This document shows positions 7,447-10,321 of a stretch of DNA of 10,321 nt, piece after piece. The translations under genes were made by a program, and so were the position numbers. The stretch's first letter is position 1; every line of letters begins with the position of its first letter. The notes under the pieces are model-generated. The model made no database searches. It worked only from the letters and a program-made list of their open reading frames with translations, and was not told the DNA's origin. Origin of the DNA: an uncultured Flavobacteriales bacterium (lineage in GTDB: Bacteria; Bacteroidota; Bacteroidia; Flavobacteriales; Weeksellaceae); contig CALFIE010000031.1 of assembly GCA_937876095.1 (NCBI GenBank), positions 1-10,321 of the forward strand. The letters run 5' to 3'.

Positions 7447-7509
7447 TTTTTTTAAAGATTTCAGAAGCTAGATTTTAGAATTTAAAATTCCTACTTTTTT
7501 CATTTTCTA

Positions 7510-7541
7510 CAAATTTAATTCAAGTTTTGGCGAAAGCCAAA
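7510..7541 (-). promoter_or_regulatory. pyrC promoter (-33 TTTG and -7 TAAATTTG)
   Basis: On the minus strand, TTTG (7541-7538) is followed after 20 bases by TAAATTTG (7517-7510). This is the complete two-part Bacteroidota promoter and the best formed in the window. Transcription would start near 7503, giving a leader of about 57 bases before the pyrC ATG at 7446. I see no attenuator hairpin in that leader. Confidence 0.65.
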
Positions 7542-7619
7542 TGAATATTGAATTTTGTAGTCTGTATAAAGTCCAACTCTATTGATGATCAAAAAACACA
7601 AAATTCTAAAATCTATTTT

Positions 7620-7627
7620 TACCTTTG
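7620..7627 (+). promoter_or_regulatory. -7 box TACCTTTG upstream of the flippase gene
   Basis: A perfect TAnnTTTG followed by CA, in the typical flavobacterial context TTTTTACCTTTGCA. Transcription would begin near 7633-7635. Its last three bases are a TTG that could be mistaken for the start codon of the flippase gene. No -33 TTG is found at the normal spacing. Confidence 0.6.
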
Positions 7628-7645
7628 CAGAAAATTTTCAAAAAA

Positions 7646-9100
7646 TTGTATAAAAAACTATTAGGACAAACTGCAGTATATGGATTAAGTTCTGTATTGG
7701 TGAGGATTTTCCCATTCCTTATTGCGCCAATTGTCACCAAAGCATTTGGTCCAGAAGCTTCATCTCCATTTGTGGATTGGTATTCTATTGCAGGAGTAAT
7801 TACGGTACTTCTTACGCACGGAATGGAAACTTCTTTTTTCAGATTTGCACAAGAAGATCATATTTCAAAAAAAACATTAGTTTCTACCACATCTGTAAGT
7901 ATTTTAGCAATTGGTGTAATTTATCTTACGTTAGGTTATGTTTTCCGACAAGAATTAGCGAATGCGTTTCAAACTCCTGATCAAGTAAATTATTTGGTAA
8001 TTTTCTTGTTTATTTTGTCAATAGACGCATTTTCTACCATTCCTTCTGCAGTTTTGCGACTAGAGGGAAAACCAATTCGGTATATGTTATCAAAAGTTTT
8101 GGGCTCATTGGTTTATTTCGGTTTGGTTTATTTTTTTATTAAAATTTTAAAAAATCATCCAGAAGGAATTTTAGGATTAAAATACAACCCTAAAATTGGT
8201 GTTGGTTACGTATTTATAGCGAATTTAGCTCAAAGCATTATTACTTTATTAATAGTTGGGAGAGAATTTGTGAATTTTAGTTTTGCAAGTTTTGATTTCA
8301 AATTATGGAAAAGAATTATGAACTATTCTTGGCCAGTAATGATTGCAGGTTTAGCCGGAATTGTAAATCAAACCATAGATAGACAGTTTTTGAAGTATTT
8401 TTTACCAGACAAAGTTGCGCGACACCAAATTGGTGTTTATGGTGCAGTGTACAAAATTGCAACTTTTATTACGGTTTTCAGACAAGCATATCAATTAGGA
8501 ATAGAACCCTATTTTTTCTCAAGTTTCAAAGACAAAAATTCACACAAAACTTATACCATTTTAATGGATGTGTTTGTGATTTGCAATTGCTTAATTTACG
8601 TTGGATTAATGGTAAATTTACAATGGATTTCAGAACGTTATCTCAATAATCCGCTCTACAACGAAGGCATAGAAATCATTCCTTTTGTGATGTTAGGTGC
8701 GCTATTTTTAGGGATTTATCTTAACCTTTCTATTTGGTATAAATTGTCTGACCAAACAAGAGTTGGTTTATATATCAGTTTAATAGGAGCAACCATAACA
8801 ACTTTAATAAATGTACTTTTCATTCCAAAATATGGATATTGGGCAAGTGCAATCGCCGCCTTGATCACATTTTTTTCAATGATGGTAATTTCTTATATTT
8901 GGGGGAGAATCGCATATCCTATTCCTTATAATACTAAAAAAATACTCGCATATATCTCTATTTCAGTAGCAATTTCTTTTATTTCTTTTTATTTCTTTAG
9001 AGAAAATTATTGGGTAGGAAATTTGCTATTTTTGTTTTTTATTCTATTCATTATATTTATGGAAAGAAATTTGCTTAAGAAAATAATCAAGAAAAATTAA
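7646..9100 (+). CDS. Polysaccharide flippase, MOP/Wzx-like
   Basis: A membrane protein of about 484 residues in the MOP exporter superfamily (polysaccharide biosynthesis/Wzx type), expected to flip lipid-linked glycans across the inner membrane. I count about 13-14 hydrophobic segments, roughly at 9-32, 43-59, 77-98, 114-130, 145-161, 182-198, 221-239, 296-316, 334-357, 365-385, 389-410, 423-441 and 448-463. The tail is lysine-rich. Start choice: an in-frame TAA at 7607-7609 precedes the frame and no ATG occurs before residue 60, so a non-ATG start is needed. TTG at 7625 is part of a perfect -7 box and would not be in the transcript. TTG at 7646 lies about 12 bases after the predicted start and fits the usual beginning of homologues (xYKKLxGQTAxYG). 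The nucleotidyltransferase gene follows after 14 bases, suggesting an operon in surface glycan assembly. The substrate is unknown. Confidence 0.88.
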   Translation: MYKKLLGQTAVYGLSSVLVRIFPFLIAPIVTKAFGPEASSPFVDWYSIAGVITVLLTHGMETSFFRFAQEDHISKKTLVSTTSVSILAIGVIYLTLGYVFRQELANAFQTPDQVNYLVIFLFILSIDAFSTIPSAVLRLEGKPIRYMLSKVLGSLVYFGLVYFFIKILKNHPEGILGLKYNPKIGVGYVFIANLAQSIITLLIVGREFVNFSFASFDFKLWKRIMNYSWPVMIAGLAGIVNQTIDRQFLKYFLPDKVARHQIGVYGAVYKIATFITVFRQAYQLGIEPYFFSSFKDKNSHKTYTILMDVFVICNCLIYVGLMVNLQWISERYLNNPLYNEGIEIIPFVMLGALFLGIYLNLSIWYKLSDQTRVGLYISLIGATITTLINVLFIPKYGYWASAIAALITFFSMMVISYIWGRIAYPIPYNTKKILAYISISVAISFISFYFFRENYWVGNLLFLFFILFIIFMERNLLKKIIKKN

Positions 9101-9114
9101 CTTAAAAATTACTT

Positions 9115-10131
9115 ATGAAAATCATAGTTCCAATGGCAGGTCGCGGTTCCAGACTTAGACCTCATACTCTTACTGTTCCTAAACCACTTATTCCGATCGC
9201 AGGAAAACCAATTGTACAAAGATTGGTAGAAGATATTGCAAAAGTTGCTGGTGAAAAAATTGATGAAATTGCCTTTATTATAGGTGATTTTGGTGATGAA
9301 GTAAAAGAATCTTTAATCCAAATTGCCGAAAAGCTGGGAGCAAAAGGAAGCGTTTACACACAAGACGAACCACTCGGAACAGCGCACGCAATAAAATGTG
9401 CCGAAAATTCTATGCAAGGTGATGTTGTAGTTGCTTTTGCAGACACGCTTTTCCGTGCTGATTTTATATTAGATAAAAATTCTGATGGCGTAATTTGGGT
9501 GAAAAAAGTAGCCGATCCTTCTGCTTTTGGTGTGGTAAAATTAGACGATTACGGATTCATTACCGATTTTGTAGAAAAACCCAAAGAATTTGTCTCTGAT
9601 TTGGCAATTATTGGGATTTACTATTTCAAATCTGCTGAAAAATTAATGTCGGAAATCAACTATATCATGAGCAATGACATTAAAGTAAGTGGTGAATATC
9701 AATTAACCACCGCTTTAGAAAATCTAAGACAAAAAGGCGCCAAATTTTCTCTTGGGAAAGTAGATGATTGGATGGATTGCGGAAATAAAAACGCAACCGT
9801 AGAAACCAACGGGAAAATTTTGGAATACGAAAGAGAAGCAATGTCGCATTTCCCAAAATCGGCTCATATAGAGAATTGTTTGATTATTCCGCCTTGTTTC
9901 ATAGGTGAAAACGTGAGAATTACCAACTCAAAAATCGGACCGGGAGTTTCACTTGGGAACAATACGGTAGTCATTAATTCTAACATAGATAATTCATTGA
10001 TTCAGGAAAACACAGTTATAGACCACGGAAATCTTAGCAATTCTATGATTGGTAATTCTGCACAATATTTCGGTGTGGCAAGAGAAATTTCTTTGGGCGA
10101 TTTTTCGGTACTTGATTTTTTGGCAAAATAA
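9115..10131 (+). CDS. Sugar-phosphate nucleotidyltransferase with left-handed beta-helix tail
   Basis: A 338-residue cytoplasmic enzyme that couples a sugar 1-phosphate to an NTP to make a nucleotide sugar. The N-terminal Rossmann-like domain (1-240) has the signature MAGRGSRLRPHT at 7-18, PKPLIPIAGKPI at 22-33, QDEPLGTAHAI at 83-93, the metal-binding D110 in FADT, EKP at 154-156 and GEYQLTTAL around 193-201. Residues 250-320 contain hexapeptide-like repeats rich in I/V (IENCLI, IGENVRI, IGPGVSL, IDNSLI), predicting a short left-handed beta-helix as in GlmU or GlgC-type enzymes. The closest family is RmlA/GalU-type, but the exact sugar and nucleotide cannot be assigned. It is the second gene of the flippase operon, which fits supplying precursors for an exported glycan. 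No convincing terminator follows; the downstream 190 bases lead into the terminal repeat. Confidence 0.92.
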   Translation: MKIIVPMAGRGSRLRPHTLTVPKPLIPIAGKPIVQRLVEDIAKVAGEKIDEIAFIIGDFGDEVKESLIQIAEKLGAKGSVYTQDEPLGTAHAIKCAENSMQGDVVVAFADTLFRADFILDKNSDGVIWVKKVADPSAFGVVKLDDYGFITDFVEKPKEFVSDLAIIGIYYFKSAEKLMSEINYIMSNDIKVSGEYQLTTALENLRQKGAKFSLGKVDDWMDCGNKNATVETNGKILEYEREAMSHFPKSAHIENCLIIPPCFIGENVRITNSKIGPGVSLGNNTVVINSNIDNSLIQENTVIDHGNLSNSMIGNSAQYFGVAREISLGDFSVLDFLAK

Positions 10132-10211
10132 TTTTTTGGTAAAAAACAATAGAAATCTCTTTTCAAAATTCGATTTTTTTACAAAATTTCGCTCAATAAA
10201 TTGATGTTTTT

Positions 10212-10238
10212 TTTGACTATTATTACCTTGTACCTTCG
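10212..10238 (+). promoter_or_regulatory. Weak promoter-like pair pointing into the right repeat
   Basis: TTTG (10212-10215), part of TTTGAC, is followed after 15 bases by TACCTTCG, which has one mismatch to TAnnTTTG. The spacing is shorter than the usual 17-23 bases. No gene follows within the window, so transcription would enter the repeat and leave. It lies in unique sequence upstream of the repeat and could be an auxiliary promoter for whatever lies beyond. Confidence 0.25.
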
Positions 10239-10272
10239 AAAATGTTTAGAGTAAAACATTTGGCATTATTTT

Positions 10273-10321
10273 TTATGAATATCCGTAAAATAGCCTAATT
10301 TTTATTATCTTTGTGTTTATC
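10273..10321 (+). repeat. Right copy of the 49-base inverted repeat
   Basis: Exact reverse complement of 7-55 and running to the last base of the window. Upstream of 10273 the two flanks share no similarity beyond AT-richness. Both copies are oriented so that the same sequence is read outwards. See the left copy for interpretation. Confidence 0.9.
10306..10313 (+). promoter_or_regulatory. Outward-facing -7 box TATCTTTG in the right repeat
   Basis: A perfect TAnnTTTG, eight bases before the window end, mirrored exactly by the left copy. Transcription would start at about the last base shown and run out of the window. The region of identity between the copies spans about 45 bases upstream of the predicted start, roughly one core promoter. 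Confidence 0.45.

Noticed and set aside
7094..7471. Plus-strand ORF of 125 codons overlapping the pyrC start
   Set aside because: It is antisense to the conserved dihydroorotase N-terminus, with no recognisable domain.
10132..10146. TTTTTT-GGT-AAAAAA hairpin after the nucleotidyltransferase gene as a terminator
   Set aside because: The stem is only A-T pairs and lacks a following T-tract, so it is unlikely to terminate transcription.
7..10321. Composite transposon or genomic island delimited by the inverted repeats
   Set aside because: No transposase, integrase or accessory gene lies inside, and the cargo is housekeeping genes of uniform composition. The repeats are more likely edges of multicopy elements lying outside.

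Overview
The window looks like chromosomal DNA of a Bacteroidota member, most likely class Flavobacteriia and possibly the Chryseobacterium/Cloacibacterium group. It is strongly AT-rich. Its genes have A-rich leaders instead of Shine-Dalgarno sites. Its intergenic regions carry perfect TAnnTTTG boxes, the -7 element of Bacteroidota sigma-A promoters. The proteins (ClpB, a dihydroorotase with a D-x-Q-x-H motif, a PaaE-type reductase, a DECR-type SDR) read as flavobacterial. The genus is inference only.

Layout, left to right: an outward-facing repeat copy (7-55); an unrecognised 85-residue protein (minus), whose stop codon lies inside that repeat; a PaaE-type flavin/2Fe-2S reductase (minus); a 240-base divergent regulatory region with a 17-base palindrome overlapping the clpB -7 box; clpB (plus); two separate terminators between convergent genes; a 2,4-dienoyl-CoA-reductase-like SDR (minus); a short divergent region; an NfsB-like nitroreductase (plus); a bidirectional terminator; pyrC dihydroorotase (minus); a divergent promoter region; then a two-gene plus-strand operon of a polysaccharide flippase (probable TTG start) and a sugar-phosphate nucleotidyltransferase. 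The last 190 bases have no gene and end in the second repeat copy (10273-10321), inverted relative to the first.

Most genes are housekeeping or general metabolism: protein disaggregation, redox chemistry, pyrimidine synthesis, and cell-surface glycan precursor and export. I see no defence system, phage, CRISPR array, transposase, tRNA or rRNA inside the window. The most notable structure is the perfect 49-base inverted repeat at the two extremities. Each copy carries a TATCTTTG box pointing out of the window. This suggests that both flanks run into the same multicopy transcribed element, such as an rRNA operon or an insertion sequence, and that the window is a contig bounded by that repeat. 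The second most notable is the palindrome sitting on the clpB promoter.
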